Of a stretch of 64,000 bases of DNA, positions 42,450-51,842 are shown piece after piece; positions within the stretch are counted from its first letter, which is position 1, and every line of letters begins with the position of its first letter. Location: assembly GCF_008932115.1 (NCBI RefSeq), contig NZ_CP044543.1:5462501-5526500 (forward strand), read 5' to 3'. Position numbers and translations under genes: made by a program. Below the pieces are notes generated by a model that saw only the letters and a list, made by a program, of their open reading frames with translations, did not search any database and was not told the origin of the DNA. Source of the DNA: Bradyrhizobium betae (GTDB taxonomy: Bacteria; Pseudomonadota; Alphaproteobacteria; Rhizobiales; Xanthobacteraceae).

Positions 42450-43657
42450 CCGTCGTCCTCGCCCAAGCGCCGCACGATGTCCCGATAGCGCAGCGTCGAG
42501 GCTTGCTCGGTGTATTTCAGCGCTGCGACCGCTGCCTGCCGGCCTCGTTCAAGCGTCGCGGCGCGATCGGCCGCTGCCTCTGATATCGCCTTTGCCAGCC
42601 TGGCGGGATCCTCCGGAGGCACGACCCAGCCGATGTCTTCTTCCGCGACCGCAAGCCCGGCCTCTGAATTCGCCTCCGTCCCGACGATGACGGCCCGCCC
42701 GACGGCGAGAAAATTGTAGAGGCGGCTTGGAATCGAGACACCGGCGACGTTGCGCCGGTAGGGGATGATCCAGGCATCGGCCGCGGCGAGAAATTCGGCG
42801 AGCTGATCCTCGGGCACGGGCTCCAACAGGGTGACGTTCTCCAAATTCTCCGCAGCCTGAAGGGACTTCAACTCGGTCCAGCCGACCCCCCAACCAGAGA
42901 GCACGAAATGTATGCTGTTCTCGTGCCGCAACAGCCGTGCCGCTTCGAAGACGGTGCGAGCTGCGTGCGTGAAGCCGAGATTGCCGCAGAGACCGGCGAG
43001 GAATTGCGATGGATGGTCTCGCCTGAGGTGATGTCCGGCATCGGGCGCGCGGAAGCTGATCGGAAGCAGCGTCCAGTTCGGCACGAAGTGGATGTTGTCC
43101 GCATTCACTCCCGGGTAGCGCAGCAACAGCGGTGGTACGTCACGGCCGATGACGAGGATCGCGTCCAGTGACCTGAAGAGCCAGCCGTTGGCGAGGCGAA
43201 GGGCGCGTGCGACGAGGGACGTCTGCCGGGCGACGCCGGCGGCGACCAGAGCTTCCGGATAGAGATCGTAGATCAGAAGCGCCGTCCTGGCGCGCCGCAG
43301 TCTGGCGGCAAGCGTGATCGCGTAGGGCAGGGTGAAGGGGCTCGTGACCGACATGACGACGTCGCCCGGCCGTGCGCGACGGTAGACAGCCCAGAACAAT
43401 CGCATGGCCAGCGCCGAGCTTGCGATGAGGCGTCTGGCGAGCGCGTGCTTGGGTGGTTTCCAGTTCGCGATCTCGACGACATCTGGCATGCCCTTGCAGG
43501 TCGCCGGCGGACTCCCGGAGCCCGGCGTTCCCGATAGAACGACCGTCTTCATGTCCAGGGCGATCGCATGGGCGATCGCGCCGAGATAGGTCGCCGTCGT
43601 GCTCGAATCCGGCGGATAGAACTCCGTCGCGAGGATGAATCTGGGTGCTTTCTCCAC
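42446..43657 (-). CDS. Glycosyltransferase family 4 (WcaI/WbuB-like)
   Basis: A 403-residue GT-B glycosyltransferase. The opening FILATEFYPPDSSTTATYLGAIAHAIA is the typical WbuB/WcaI N-terminus, with PGDVVMSVTSPFTLPYAI and RTALLIYDLYPEALVAAGV next. The C-terminal domain shows FLAGLCGNLGFTHAARTVFEAARLL, NVTLLEPVPEDQLAEFLAAADAWIIPYR and SIPSRLYNFLAVGRAVIVGTEANSEAG. The last segment is the donor-binding region. GTG 43657 lies just 4 bases after the GmhB stop, so the two are in one operon; the open frame to 43771 shadows GmhB. The sugar transferred is unknown. Confidence 0.88.
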   Translation of the reverse strand: MEKAPRFILATEFYPPDSSTTATYLGAIAHAIALDMKTVVLSGTPGSGSPPATCKGMPDVVEIANWKPPKHALARRLIASSALAMRLFWAVYRRARPGDVVMSVTSPFTLPYAITLAARLRRARTALLIYDLYPEALVAAGVARQTSLVARALRLANGWLFRSLDAILVIGRDVPPLLLRYPGVNADNIHFVPNWTLLPISFRAPDAGHHLRRDHPSQFLAGLCGNLGFTHAARTVFEAARLLRHENSIHFVLSGWGVGWTELKSLQAAENLENVTLLEPVPEDQLAEFLAAADAWIIPYRRNVAGVSIPSRLYNFLAVGRAVIVGTEANSEAGLAVAEEDIGWVVPPEDPARLAKAISEAAADRAATLERGRQAAVAALKYTEQASTLRYRDIVRRLGEDDG

Positions 43658-43661
43658 GGCG

Positions 43662-44186
43662 TTATCCGCTCGCCAGCAGCGGAAGGATGAAATCCCGCAG
43701 ATTTCCGCCTGGAAAGGCGTGACCCGGCAGACCGGCGGCGCGCGCCGCTTGCATGTCGGACGGCCGGTCACCGACCAAGAAGCTCCTGCTCACGTCGACG
43801 GGAAACTTCTTCAGGAGGTCTGCGATCATGCCGGGTTGCGGCTTGCGCCGATCGCTGACGAGGCGGTAACGCTCGACCAGTCCGTCCGGATGAAACGGGC
43901 AATACTCAAAAGCATCGATCCGTGCGCCATGGGCCGCCAGTTGGCTCGTCATCCAATCGTGCAGACGCAGGATGTCGGCTTCTTGATAGAACCCTCTGGC
44001 CACGCCCGACTGGTTGGTGACCACGAAGGCGAAATAACCGGCATCATTGACCGCCTTCACCGCCTCGATCGCGCCGTCGATCCAGAGGAACTTGTCGATC
44101 TCGAACAGGTAATCGCTGTCAACGTTCAGGACGCCGTCGCGATCGAAAAAAACTGCGGGCTTTCTGTCCACGAGTCTACCTGGCAC
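43662..44186 (-). CDS. gmhB: HAD-family D-glycero-manno-heptose 1,7-bisphosphate phosphatase-like
   Basis: A 174-residue HAD phosphatase of the GmhB type, which removes the C7 phosphate of heptose 1,7-bisphosphate in the ADP- or GDP-heptose pathway. Motif I is FFDRDGVLNVDSDYLF, motif II VTNQSGVARGFY, the zinc-binding insert includes CPFHPDG, motif III is RKPQPGMI and motif IV is FLVGDRPSDMQAARAAGL. The other heptose genes (gmhA, hldE) are not in the window, so it either works with distant genes or has a different sugar-phosphate substrate. The glycosyltransferase at 42446 follows after 4 bases. Confidence 0.88.
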   Translation of the reverse strand: MPGRLVDRKPAVFFDRDGVLNVDSDYLFEIDKFLWIDGAIEAVKAVNDAGYFAFVVTNQSGVARGFYQEADILRLHDWMTSQLAAHGARIDAFEYCPFHPDGLVERYRLVSDRRKPQPGMIADLLKKFPVDVSRSFLVGDRPSDMQAARAAGLPGHAFPGGNLRDFILPLLASG

Positions 44187-44291
44187 GCAAGAATAGTAGC
44201 ATGATCAATGCCAATTTCGTTGAGGCTGAGTGCACTGCATTGTGGTGAACCTGCGTGGTGCGATCCGCCCACGGCGCAACAGCGTTGGTCA

Positions 44292-45755
44292 TCAGATCGC
44301 TTTCAGTTTCCGATAGGCAAAAACTACCATCTTCAGTAGAAGCCAGCCGTCGCGAAACCGCGAGATCTGCGTCTCTCCGAAGGTGCGCGCCTTGTAGTGG
44401 ACCGGAGTCTCGATCATCTTGAGATTTTGCTTCGCCGCACCGAAGATCAGATCGAAATCGCCGAAAGGATCGAAATCGCCGAAATAGGATCGCTCCTTGA
44501 TCAAGGCCTCATAATTGTCGCGGCGCAGGACCTTGGTGCCGCAAAGGGTGTCTGTCAGACGCGTGTTGACGAGATAGCTGAAGATATAGGCGAACGTCCG
44601 GTTCGCCAGAAAATTCAGCGGGCGCATCGCCTCGTCTTCCATCGGATAGACCAGGCGCGTTCCATTGACGAAATCGGCTTTCCCCGTCTCGATGATCGCG
44701 TGATATCTCGGAAGCTCCTCCGGCGGCATCGTGAGATCCGCGTCCAGGATCATGAGCACGTCCCCGGAGGCATTTGCGAAGCCTTTGCGGACCGCGTCGC
44801 CCTTGCCCTTGCCCTCCTGCTTCACCACCTTGATCTGCCAGTCCCCCTTGTACTTGTCGCGAACGCGTTCGCACTCCTCGAAGGTGCCGTCCACGGAATT
44901 GCCTTCGACGAAGATGATCTCCTGCTGCGATCCGAAGCGGGGCATTCGCGTTATTGCATTCTCGATGTTCCCTCGCTCATTGCGGCAGGGGACGACGATG
45001 CTGGCCGACAATTTGCGGTCCGGGAATTGCCTAATCGGCCGCCCGACGAGATAGGTGCGCAGGCAGAGCCGTCGGATGCCCGGCAGTGGCGCGATGAAGC
45101 GATTGACGAATGAGCCGAACCCCAGAAGCTTGCGGGGTAGCAGTTGTCGCTGCTCATGTCGAATGACCTCGAAGTCCGCAAGGTCCATCAGATTAAGAAA
45201 GTCGGCGGTTGCGAAATAGTTGATCGGTGGTTGCTTGCTCTTCAACTTGAAGATTTCGCCGATCTTGAGGACGGGCTCCCACAAGTGGGAGTAGTAGGCA
45301 ATGATCAGGCGTGTCTCCGGCGAGCACAGCCGGTGCACCGTTCGCAAGGTCTCATCGATCTTCTCGAACATGCCGATGGTGTCGGAGATCACGACGTAGT
45401 CGAAAGGACCTTCGATCGAACTCAAAGTGTCCGGATCCTCCACGTCGCCGACTATGAAATCCAGATCGGGATACTGAGATTTCGCACGATCGATCGCGCC
45501 GGCGCTGAAATCCAAACCAACGCCGTGGCTCGGTTCGAGGGACGCCAGCAAGTCCCCGAGGCCACAGCCAAGTTCCAGCACCCGCTTTCGGCGAGGTATC
45601 AGGAACCTCATGAACGCGCGATCCTCGTTATAGTAGGCGGAATTGATCGAGCGCCAATGGGCCTGCTCGTCGATTGTCGCCTCGGTGTGTCGCAGAAAGC
45701 CAAGTTTCCGAGCGCTGGGTGGCTGCTTTGGCTCGACGACGGAGCGTGGGGGCAT
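44292..45755 (-). CDS. Fusion of SAM methyltransferase and family 2 glycosyltransferase
   Basis: A 487-residue two-domain protein. Residues about 50-200 form a class I methyltransferase: RKRVLELGCGLGDLLASLEPSHGVGLDFSAGAI and FIVGDVEDPDTL, with FDYVVISDTIGMFEKIDETL. Residues about 245-487 form a GT2 domain: SASIVVPCRNERGNIENAI, EIIFVEGNSVDGTFEE and LMILDADLTMPPEELPRYH with the DAD metal motif, and DTLCGTKVLRRDNYEAL. The C-terminus has no obvious membrane helices. Both activities in one chain suggest methylation and transfer in the same pathway step, or methylation of the acceptor. Its 5' neighbour ends 30 bases upstream of its start. Confidence 0.87.
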   Translation of the reverse strand: MPPRSVVEPKQPPSARKLGFLRHTEATIDEQAHWRSINSAYYNEDRAFMRFLIPRRKRVLELGCGLGDLLASLEPSHGVGLDFSAGAIDRAKSQYPDLDFIVGDVEDPDTLSSIEGPFDYVVISDTIGMFEKIDETLRTVHRLCSPETRLIIAYYSHLWEPVLKIGEIFKLKSKQPPINYFATADFLNLMDLADFEVIRHEQRQLLPRKLLGFGSFVNRFIAPLPGIRRLCLRTYLVGRPIRQFPDRKLSASIVVPCRNERGNIENAITRMPRFGSQQEIIFVEGNSVDGTFEECERVRDKYKGDWQIKVVKQEGKGKGDAVRKGFANASGDVLMILDADLTMPPEELPRYHAIIETGKADFVNGTRLVYPMEDEAMRPLNFLANRTFAYIFSYLVNTRLTDTLCGTKVLRRDNYEALIKERSYFGDFDPFGDFDLIFGAAKQNLKMIETPVHYKARTFGETQISRFRDGWLLLKMVVFAYRKLKAI

Positions 45756-45785
45756 GATCAGGCGGTTCCTATTGGGCGGCAGTGA

Positions 45786-47540
45786 TCAATGGGCGCCCTG
45801 TTGATCGTTCCGGCGCATTAGAACAAAGACCGTGCGAAGTTCGATCAGTGTGTCGCCATTTTGATACCGAACAGGATTCGGTCCAAGCAGATCCACATTG
45901 GCGGCCGTCTTGACCGCGTCCGCCGTTCGAAAATAGCGCTTGTCGATGACGTAGGTCCCGACGTCCTCTTGGACCAGGCCCTCGATGAGGCTATTGGTCG
46001 TCCCTCGCCTATCGCCTACATACGCTTTGGTCAATGGCTCTACGCCGGCGTAAGTCACGACAAACCCTTCGCCGTATTCACGGAATGGCACCCTGTAGGC
46101 GAAGTCTACGACCTTTTTCTGGCCGGCTGTCAATTTGAGAATCTCGTCGTGATCGAGCGCTGCTGCTTTGGTGTTCTCCGCTCCGCTCCGCAGACTGTGC
46201 TGTAGCCGCAAAACAACTGGGCCGGCCACCAATAGCAAGGCGAGGGTCGCGACCAACGACGCGTGTCTCGGAAAGCGGTCCCTCGTCAGAAGATGGTACG
46301 CGACCATGCAGCCCGGCAGCGTGGCCGAAACTCCAGCAGAATAGTGAAGGTTGTAGTGTTTGAAGACAAACAGCGCGGACAGCACGGTCGCAGCGCCGCA
46401 CCCGATGGCCATCGTAAGCTCGGGACGTGGATGTCGGCGCTTGAGGAGGAGGACGCCTCCAACCAGAAGAAGCCCTGCTCCGCCCATCAGAGCGAGGGGG
46501 AGCGCGAATGGCCTGTCAGTTGGGATTGCGCGAAACGCCGTCAAGACCTCGTCCGAGCTAACCACGGTTTGGCTGCCGGCTCCGTAGAGGCCTGAACCGA
46601 GGAAAACGTTACGATGAAATAGGAGAAGAGTGCGGAAGTCGGCCCAGCCGATGATCAAGTAGCCTACCGCGGCAATCAGCGCGAAAAAGGTGAGGCTAAA
46701 AATCAAGCCGCCCCTTAACAGCCGAGGCGCGCTCTTCAGCGGAAATGCATACTGCGCGAACATGGCCGCGCAGAGAGCGGCGGGCACATAGATGTAGGAC
46801 AGCTTGTTCAAATACGCGAGTGAACTGACGGCGGCGGCAATCGCGAATGTACCAGCTGTTCCGCGATCGTCGCGGACAATTCTGAGTAGGCAAAACAGGA
46901 ATAGTACGTTGACGAGCAGAGCGAAGGTCTCGTTGCTCGGAGAGAGGAAGGCGGTGATGGTGGCTGGCGTCGATAGCAACCAGAGCGCGAGTCCTAGTAT
47001 TATAATGGGTTTGGTTGCGAACGGGGAGCTTATTCGAACGAACATGTAGACGCTGCAAGCGCCCAACAGAGATGCCAGCGCGATAGCAGACAACTGGTAG
47101 GTACGAATGTGATCCAGGACCGAGTGGAAGAACTCTAGTGTACCGGAGGCGAACGGATATCCGCTGAACGCAAGGGCCGACCAACTCATGAAGTAGAATG
47201 GAATACCGGGATGGTTCGTCAGTCCATATGCCCGATACATGTGCTGATGGCCGAGGCGAAAGGCGAGGTTCAGTGCATTTGCCAGGCCGAGAGGTTCATA
47301 GTCGTTGCCGAGCCAGAAAGAGATCGGGTAGAGAAAGGCCAAAGACAGCGGTAACAGAAAAAACAAACTGGCCAGGATGAGCGCGTGGCTGGCGGAGATG
47401 GACTTCGTCAACTTGTAATCCCGTGTGATGCCTGCTGAGCGTGGGTTTGGGGCCGGCGCTGGCTCTGGGATTGATTTTACCGAGATTGGCGAGGTTAGCG
47501 CAACAATGTTCCATCGAGTATTGCGGGATTTCGCCGTCAA
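45786..47540 (-). CDS. Large polytopic membrane protein, GT-C-like
   Basis: Up to 584 residues with about 11-12 hydrophobic segments, beginning ASHALILASLFFLLPLSLAFLYPISFW. The first luminal-type loop has WLGNDYEPLGLANALNLAFRLG, where GT39/GT83-type enzymes have acidic catalytic residues, and the C-terminal soluble part (about 120 residues) ends in LLGPNPVRYQNGDTLIELRTVFVLMRR. It may be a polyprenyl-phosphate-sugar-dependent glycosyltransferase. The ATG at 47540 would overlap the start of the divergent FkbM gene, so TTG 47411 (LTKSISASHAL) is a plausible alternative start. No family could be fixed by eye. Confidence 0.72.
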   Translation of the reverse strand: MTAKSRNTRWNIVALTSPISVKSIPEPAPAPNPRSAGITRDYKLTKSISASHALILASLFFLLPLSLAFLYPISFWLGNDYEPLGLANALNLAFRLGHQHMYRAYGLTNHPGIPFYFMSWSALAFSGYPFASGTLEFFHSVLDHIRTYQLSAIALASLLGACSVYMFVRISSPFATKPIIILGLALWLLSTPATITAFLSPSNETFALLVNVLFLFCLLRIVRDDRGTAGTFAIAAAVSSLAYLNKLSYIYVPAALCAAMFAQYAFPLKSAPRLLRGGLIFSLTFFALIAAVGYLIIGWADFRTLLLFHRNVFLGSGLYGAGSQTVVSSDEVLTAFRAIPTDRPFALPLALMGGAGLLLVGGVLLLKRRHPRPELTMAIGCGAATVLSALFVFKHYNLHYSAGVSATLPGCMVAYHLLTRDRFPRHASLVATLALLLVAGPVVLRLQHSLRSGAENTKAAALDHDEILKLTAGQKKVVDFAYRVPFREYGEGFVVTYAGVEPLTKAYVGDRRGTTNSLIEGLVQEDVGTYVIDKRYFRTADAVKTAANVDLLGPNPVRYQNGDTLIELRTVFVLMRRNDQQGAH

Positions 47541-48384
47541 GTTGTTCGGCCTGGTCGCTCAGATCGGCTTCAATTCCAGACTTTTCCGCCGCGTTTTCCT
47601 CGCGTTCTACTCCGTGTACAAGTCGCGTCTCGAAGCTGGGCCGGTCGATGAGCTGAGACGGTTCGTCCCGGAGGGATCCGTCGTTATTGACGTTGGGGCA
47701 AACGTCGGATTCTTCTCGTTGCGTTTTGCGAGCTGGGTCGGCCCGCGAGGCGAGGTCATCCTACTAGAGCCGGAGGACCGCAATTTCGAAGCCTTGCAGT
47801 CGTTAGTTGTGCGAGAGGGGATGATCGAGAGATCCCGTCTAATGAAGGTCGCTGCGGCGGAGACGTCAGGAAAGGCGATGCTCAAAATCAATCCGCAGCA
47901 TCCCGGGGACCACAAGCTGTCACTGGACGACACCGGCGTTCCCATCGACACGGTACGTTTGGACGATTTGTTGTCGGACAAGGGCCGCAGCAGGCCGAGC
48001 CTCATCAAGATCGATGTCCAAGGCGCCGAATTGTCCGTCCTGCGCGGAGCACCAGACATTCTGCGGCACGCGAGGCCGGCTCTTTTCGTGGAGCTCGATG
48101 AGGATGGGCTTCGGAAATTTGGAGCCTCTGTCGCGGATGTACTCTGCTACTTGAAGGACTTCGGGTATGATGCCTTCTGGCTCGAAAAGGGCGGGAAGCG
48201 CACGGCGGCAAGTCAATCTGATATCGCGACGCGAATCGCCAAGCTAGGCTACGTGGATGTGCTTTTTCTGAACGCGGATGGGAAGTCCTCCGGACAAGAA
48301 GATGTGGAGGCAGGAAGCTCATTCCGAGGTTCCGGTCTGCGGGTGCCGGGCTTGACCGGAAACACCGACAAGTCCAAGGAATAG
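47506..48384 (+). CDS. FkbM-family SAM-dependent methyltransferase
   Basis: A 292-residue FkbM-type methyltransferase, commonly O-methylating sugars in polysaccharide or glycolipid pathways. VVIDVGANVGFFSLRFASWVGPRGEVILLEPEDRNFEALQSLV is motif I plus the acidic loop, IDTVRLDDLLSD and LIKIDVQGAELSVLRGAPDIL are the other family signatures. ATG 47506 gives MFHRVLRDFAVKLFGLV; the frame is open to 47425 but would overlap the divergent gene further. It is divergent from the large membrane protein and upstream of Gmd. Confidence 0.87.
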   Translation: MFHRVLRDFAVKLFGLVAQIGFNSRLFRRVFLAFYSVYKSRLEAGPVDELRRFVPEGSVVIDVGANVGFFSLRFASWVGPRGEVILLEPEDRNFEALQSLVVREGMIERSRLMKVAAAETSGKAMLKINPQHPGDHKLSLDDTGVPIDTVRLDDLLSDKGRSRPSLIKIDVQGAELSVLRGAPDILRHARPALFVELDEDGLRKFGASVADVLCYLKDFGYDAFWLEKGGKRTAASQSDIATRIAKLGYVDVLFLNADGKSSGQEDVEAGSSFRGSGLRVPGLTGNTDKSKE

Positions 48385-48469
48385 CCAAATGATAACACCG
48401 CGGGTGCATGCGCTCGATTGGTCGGCCCCTTCGATCTTTGGGGATGATTTATAGGAACAGGGTCTCTTC

Positions 48470-49540
48470 ATGACCAAACGTGTTGCCCTCATCACCGGCG
48501 TGACCGGCCAGGACGGCGCCTATCTCGCCGAGCATCTGCTGTCGCTCGGCTATGTCGTGCACGGCATCAAGCGGCGCTCGTCCTCGTTCAACACCGCGCG
48601 GGTCGATCATCTCTATCAGGATCCGCATGTCGGGGACGTGCCGTTCCTGATGCATTACGGCGACATGACGGACTCGACCAATCTGATCCGCCTGGTGCAG
48701 CAGATCAGGCCGACCGAGATCTACAATCTCGCCGCCCAGAGCCACGTCGCCGTCAGTTTCGAGAGCCCGGAATACACCGCCAATGCCGACGCGATCGGCG
48801 TACTGAGGCTGCTGGAGGCGATCCGCATCCTCGGCATGGAGAAGGAGACGCGGTTCTACCAGGCCTCGACCTCCGAGCTCTACGGCCTCGTGCAGGAGAT
48901 CCCGCAGAAGGAGACCACGCCGTTCTATCCGCGCTCTCCTTACGGCGTCGCAAAGCTCTATGGCTACTGGATCACCGTGAACTACCGCGAAGCCTACGGC
49001 ATGTTCGCGGCCAACGGCATCCTGTTCAACCACGAGAGCCCGATCCGCGGCGAGACCTTCGTCACGCGCAAGATCACCCGCAGCGTCGCCCGCATCGAGG
49101 TCGGCCTGGAAAACACGATCTATCTCGGCAATCTCGAAGCCAAGCGCGATTGGGGCCATGCGCGCGACTACGTCGAGGGCATGCACATGATCCTGCAGGC
49201 CGACAAGCCCGACGATTTCGTGCTCGCCACCGGCGAGACGCGCTCGGTGCGCGAGATGGTCGAACTGTCGTTCGCACAGGTCGGCCGCCGCATCGAATGG
49301 CGCGGCAAGGGCGTCGAGGAGACCGGCATCGATACCAACAGCGGCAAGACGGTCGTGAAGATCGATCCGACCTATTTCCGCCCCACCGAGGTCGATCTTC
49401 TCGTCGGCGATGCCAGCAAGGCGCGCGAGGTGCTCGGCTGGAAGCCGAAGCGGACGTTCGCCGAGCTCGTCCAGGAAATGATGGCGAGCGATCTGGCCGA
49501 GGCAAAGCGGGACGCGGCCAGTGGCAAGCGCACCGTTTGA
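48470..49540 (+). CDS. gmd: GDP-mannose 4,6-dehydratase
   Basis: Converts GDP-mannose to GDP-4-keto-6-deoxymannose. The 356-residue protein opens with [45 protein letters not shown], essentially diagnostic for Gmd, and has the catalytic YxxxK in [35 protein letters not shown] is another invariant Gmd segment. The GDP-fucose synthase gene overlaps its 3' end by 20 bases. The product can be used by that enzyme (GDP-L-fucose) and by the perosamine-synthase-like aminotransferase at 34006. Confidence 0.96.
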   Translation: MTKRVALITGVTGQDGAYLAEHLLSLGYVVHGIKRRSSSFNTARVDHLYQDPHVGDVPFLMHYGDMTDSTNLIRLVQQIRPTEIYNLAAQSHVAVSFESPEYTANADAIGVLRLLEAIRILGMEKETRFYQASTSELYGLVQEIPQKETTPFYPRSPYGVAKLYGYWITVNYREAYGMFAANGILFNHESPIRGETFVTRKITRSVARIEVGLENTIYLGNLEAKRDWGHARDYVEGMHMILQADKPDDFVLATGETRSVREMVELSFAQVGRRIEWRGKGVEETGIDTNSGKTVVKIDPTYFRPTEVDLLVGDASKAREVLGWKPKRTFAELVQEMMASDLAEAKRDAASGKRTV

Positions 49541-50465
49541 GCTGAAGGGCAGGAGCGTCTACGTCGCCGGCCATCGCGGCATGGTCGGCAGCGCGATTGT
49601 GCGCCGGCTGGCGCGGGAGGACGTGAAGCTCGTCACGGTGGACCGGCGCGAGGTCGATCTCTGCAACCAGGCTGCCGTGTTCGACTGGTTCGGACGCGTG
49701 CGGCCGCAGGTCGTGTTCATGGCCGCCGCCAAGGTCGGCGGCATCGTCGCCAACAACACGCTGCGCGCCGAGTTCATCTACGAGAACATCGCCATTGCGG
49801 CGAACGTGATCCAGGCCGCGCATCAGAACGGCACCGAGAAGCTGCTGTTCCTGGGCTCGTCCTGCATCTATCCGAAGCTGGCGGCGCAGCCGTTGCGCGA
49901 GGACTCGGTGCTATCAGGCCCGCTGGAGCCGACCAACGAGCCCTACGCGATTGCAAAGATCGCCGGCATCAAGATGGCGGAGGCCTATCGCAGCCAATAT
50001 GGCAGCGACTTCATCAGCGTGATGCCAACCAATCTCTACGGCCCCGGCGATAATTATCATCCCGAGTTGAGCCACGTCGTCGCAGCATTGATCCGCCGCT
50101 TCCACGAGGCGAAGGTCGCGGGTGCCGGGAGCGTCGTGGTCTGGGGCACCGGCACACCGCGGCGCGAGTTCCTCTATGTCGACGACATGGCGGATGCCTG
50201 CGTGCACCTGATGAAGACCTATTCCGGCGCGGAGCTGGTCAACATCGGCACCGGCGAGGACATCACCATCGCCGAGTTCGCGCGTGTCGTGGCCGAGATC
50301 GTCGGTTACAGCGGCAAGATCGATTTCGACAGCTCGCGTCCCGACGGCACGCCGCGCAAGCTGCTCGACGTCAGCCGCCTCGAAAAGCTCGGCTGGCGCG
50401 CCACGACCTCACTGCAAGACGGCTTGAGGCGCGCCTATGAGGCATACCGACAGTCAATCGAATAG
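49521..50465 (+). CDS. fcl: GDP-L-fucose synthase (GDP-4-keto-6-deoxymannose epimerase/reductase)
   Basis: A 314-residue SDR that carries out 3,5-epimerisation and NADPH-dependent 4-reduction to GDP-L-fucose. [20 protein letters not shown] is the nucleotide-binding start, [54 protein letters not shown] carries the catalytic serine, tyrosine and lysine, and [31 protein letters not shown] is the family landmark. GTG 49521 overlaps the gmd stop, so the two are translationally coupled, as in most bacteria. Confidence 0.95.
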   Translation: MASAPFELKGRSVYVAGHRGMVGSAIVRRLAREDVKLVTVDRREVDLCNQAAVFDWFGRVRPQVVFMAAAKVGGIVANNTLRAEFIYENIAIAANVIQAAHQNGTEKLLFLGSSCIYPKLAAQPLREDSVLSGPLEPTNEPYAIAKIAGIKMAEAYRSQYGSDFISVMPTNLYGPGDNYHPELSHVVAALIRRFHEAKVAGAGSVVVWGTGTPRREFLYVDDMADACVHLMKTYSGAELVNIGTGEDITIAEFARVVAEIVGYSGKIDFDSSRPDGTPRKLLDVSRLEKLGWRATTSLQDGLRRAYEAYRQSIE

Positions 50466-50532
50466 TTCGGCGCGGGAGCTCGCAGCGGGTTCAAGGCCGT
50501 CCGATCACATTCTCAAACACTGACGTGGCATG

Positions 50533-51756
50533 CTACCGCTCGTCGGCGATCACCTTGCCGTCGTTTGGCAGCGCGCCCGGGCTGACCAGCTCGACATTGC
50601 CGCCGAGCTTGGTCACGGCGCGCAAGGTGCCGGCGATCTCCTCACGCAGGGCATCGCTTGCGGCGGCTGCCTCCGCTTTCAACGTCATCGCGTCGGCCTC
50701 GCCCTGGCGCGTGACGACGAGGCGCAGGCGTCCGAGCGCGGAATGGCGCTTGCCGATCTCGGCGATCTGCTCGGGGCGGACGAACATGCCCTTGACCTTG
50801 GTGGTCTGGTCGGCGCGGCCCATCCAGCCCCTGATGCGCATGTTGGTGCGGCCGCATTGGCTCGGGCCGGGCAGCGCAGCGGTGAGGTCGCCGAGCGCAA
50901 GGCGAATCCAGGGATGATGCGGGTCGAGCGAGGTGACGACGATCTCGCCGACGTCGCCTTCCGCAACAGGATCGCCCGTGCCGGGCTTGACGATCTCCAT
51001 GATCAGATCCTCGTTGACGACCATGCCGTCGCGCGCTGCGGTCTCGAAGGCGATGAGGCCCAGATCGGCGGTGCCGAAGGCCTGGTAGGCATCGATGCCA
51101 CGTGCCTTGATCTCGGCCTGGAGCGAGGGCGGAAAGGCCGCCCCCGAGACAAGCGCGCGCTTGATCGAGGAGACATCGCGGCCAGCGGTCGCTGCCGCGT
51201 CGAGCAGGATCTTCAGGAAGTCGGGCGTGCCGCTATAGCCAACCGGACGGTAGGCCTCGATCAGCTCGAATTGCTGCTCGGTATTGCCGGGGCCGGCGGG
51301 GATCACCGCGCAGCCAAGTGCCCGCGCGGAGGCGTCGAAGATGAAGCCGCCGGGAGTAAGATGGTAGCTGAAGGTGTTGAGCACGATGTCGTCGGGACGG
51401 AACCCGGCCGCGAAAAGGGCCCGCGCGCCGCGCCAGGGATCGGCCTGCCGCCCCTCCGGCTCGAAGATCGGGCCGGGGGAGGTGAACAGGCGGGCGAACG
51501 ACCCGGGTGCTGCCGCCACGAAGCCGCCGAACGGCGTGGAGGCCTTGTGCAGGGCCGGCAGTTCCGACTTGCGCAGCACCGGCAGGCCCGCCAGCGCCGC
51601 CCTGGAGGTCACTGCGGCCGGATCGAGGCCCTGGAGCCGTTCCGCATAGGCCGGCGCGGCAAGCGCGCTGCGCAGCACCTCCGGCAGGCGGGAGAACAGC
51701 TCGGCCTCGCGCGCGGCCTGCTCGCGCGTCTCGCGGGTGTCGTAATGGGCAGTCAT
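50533..51756 (-). CDS. Phenylacetate-CoA ligase-like AMP-forming ligase (PaaK family)
   Basis: A 407-residue ANL-superfamily protein. The PaaK-type core reads NTFSYHLTPGGFIFDASARALGCAVIPAGPGNTEQQFELI, YSGTPDFLKILLDAA, AYQAFGTADLGLIAFE, then GEIVVTSLDPHHPWIRLALGDLT and a C-terminal RIRGWMGRADQTTKVKGMFVRPEQIAEI. It would activate a carboxylic acid as an acyl-adenylate and load it on CoA. It is close to the liv-type transporter, so it may act on a transported acid. The acid cannot be identified from the sequence. It diverges from the AGE-family gene at 51843 across 86 bases. Confidence 0.88.
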   Translation of the reverse strand: MTAHYDTRETREQAAREAELFSRLPEVLRSALAAPAYAERLQGLDPAAVTSRAALAGLPVLRKSELPALHKASTPFGGFVAAAPGSFARLFTSPGPIFEPEGRQADPWRGARALFAAGFRPDDIVLNTFSYHLTPGGFIFDASARALGCAVIPAGPGNTEQQFELIEAYRPVGYSGTPDFLKILLDAAATAGRDVSSIKRALVSGAAFPPSLQAEIKARGIDAYQAFGTADLGLIAFETAARDGMVVNEDLIMEIVKPGTGDPVAEGDVGEIVVTSLDPHHPWIRLALGDLTAALPGPSQCGRTNMRIRGWMGRADQTTKVKGMFVRPEQIAEIGKRHSALGRLRLVVTRQGEADAMTLKAEAAAASDALREEIAGTLRAVTKLGGNVELVSPGALPNDGKVIADER

Positions 51757-51842
51757 GGCTGGTCTTTCCGGGTTGGCATCCGTTGCACGCCGCCGCTGGC
51801 ATCGGTATCAGACGGCCAGTGTCGGGGCGCGGAGAGGACGCG

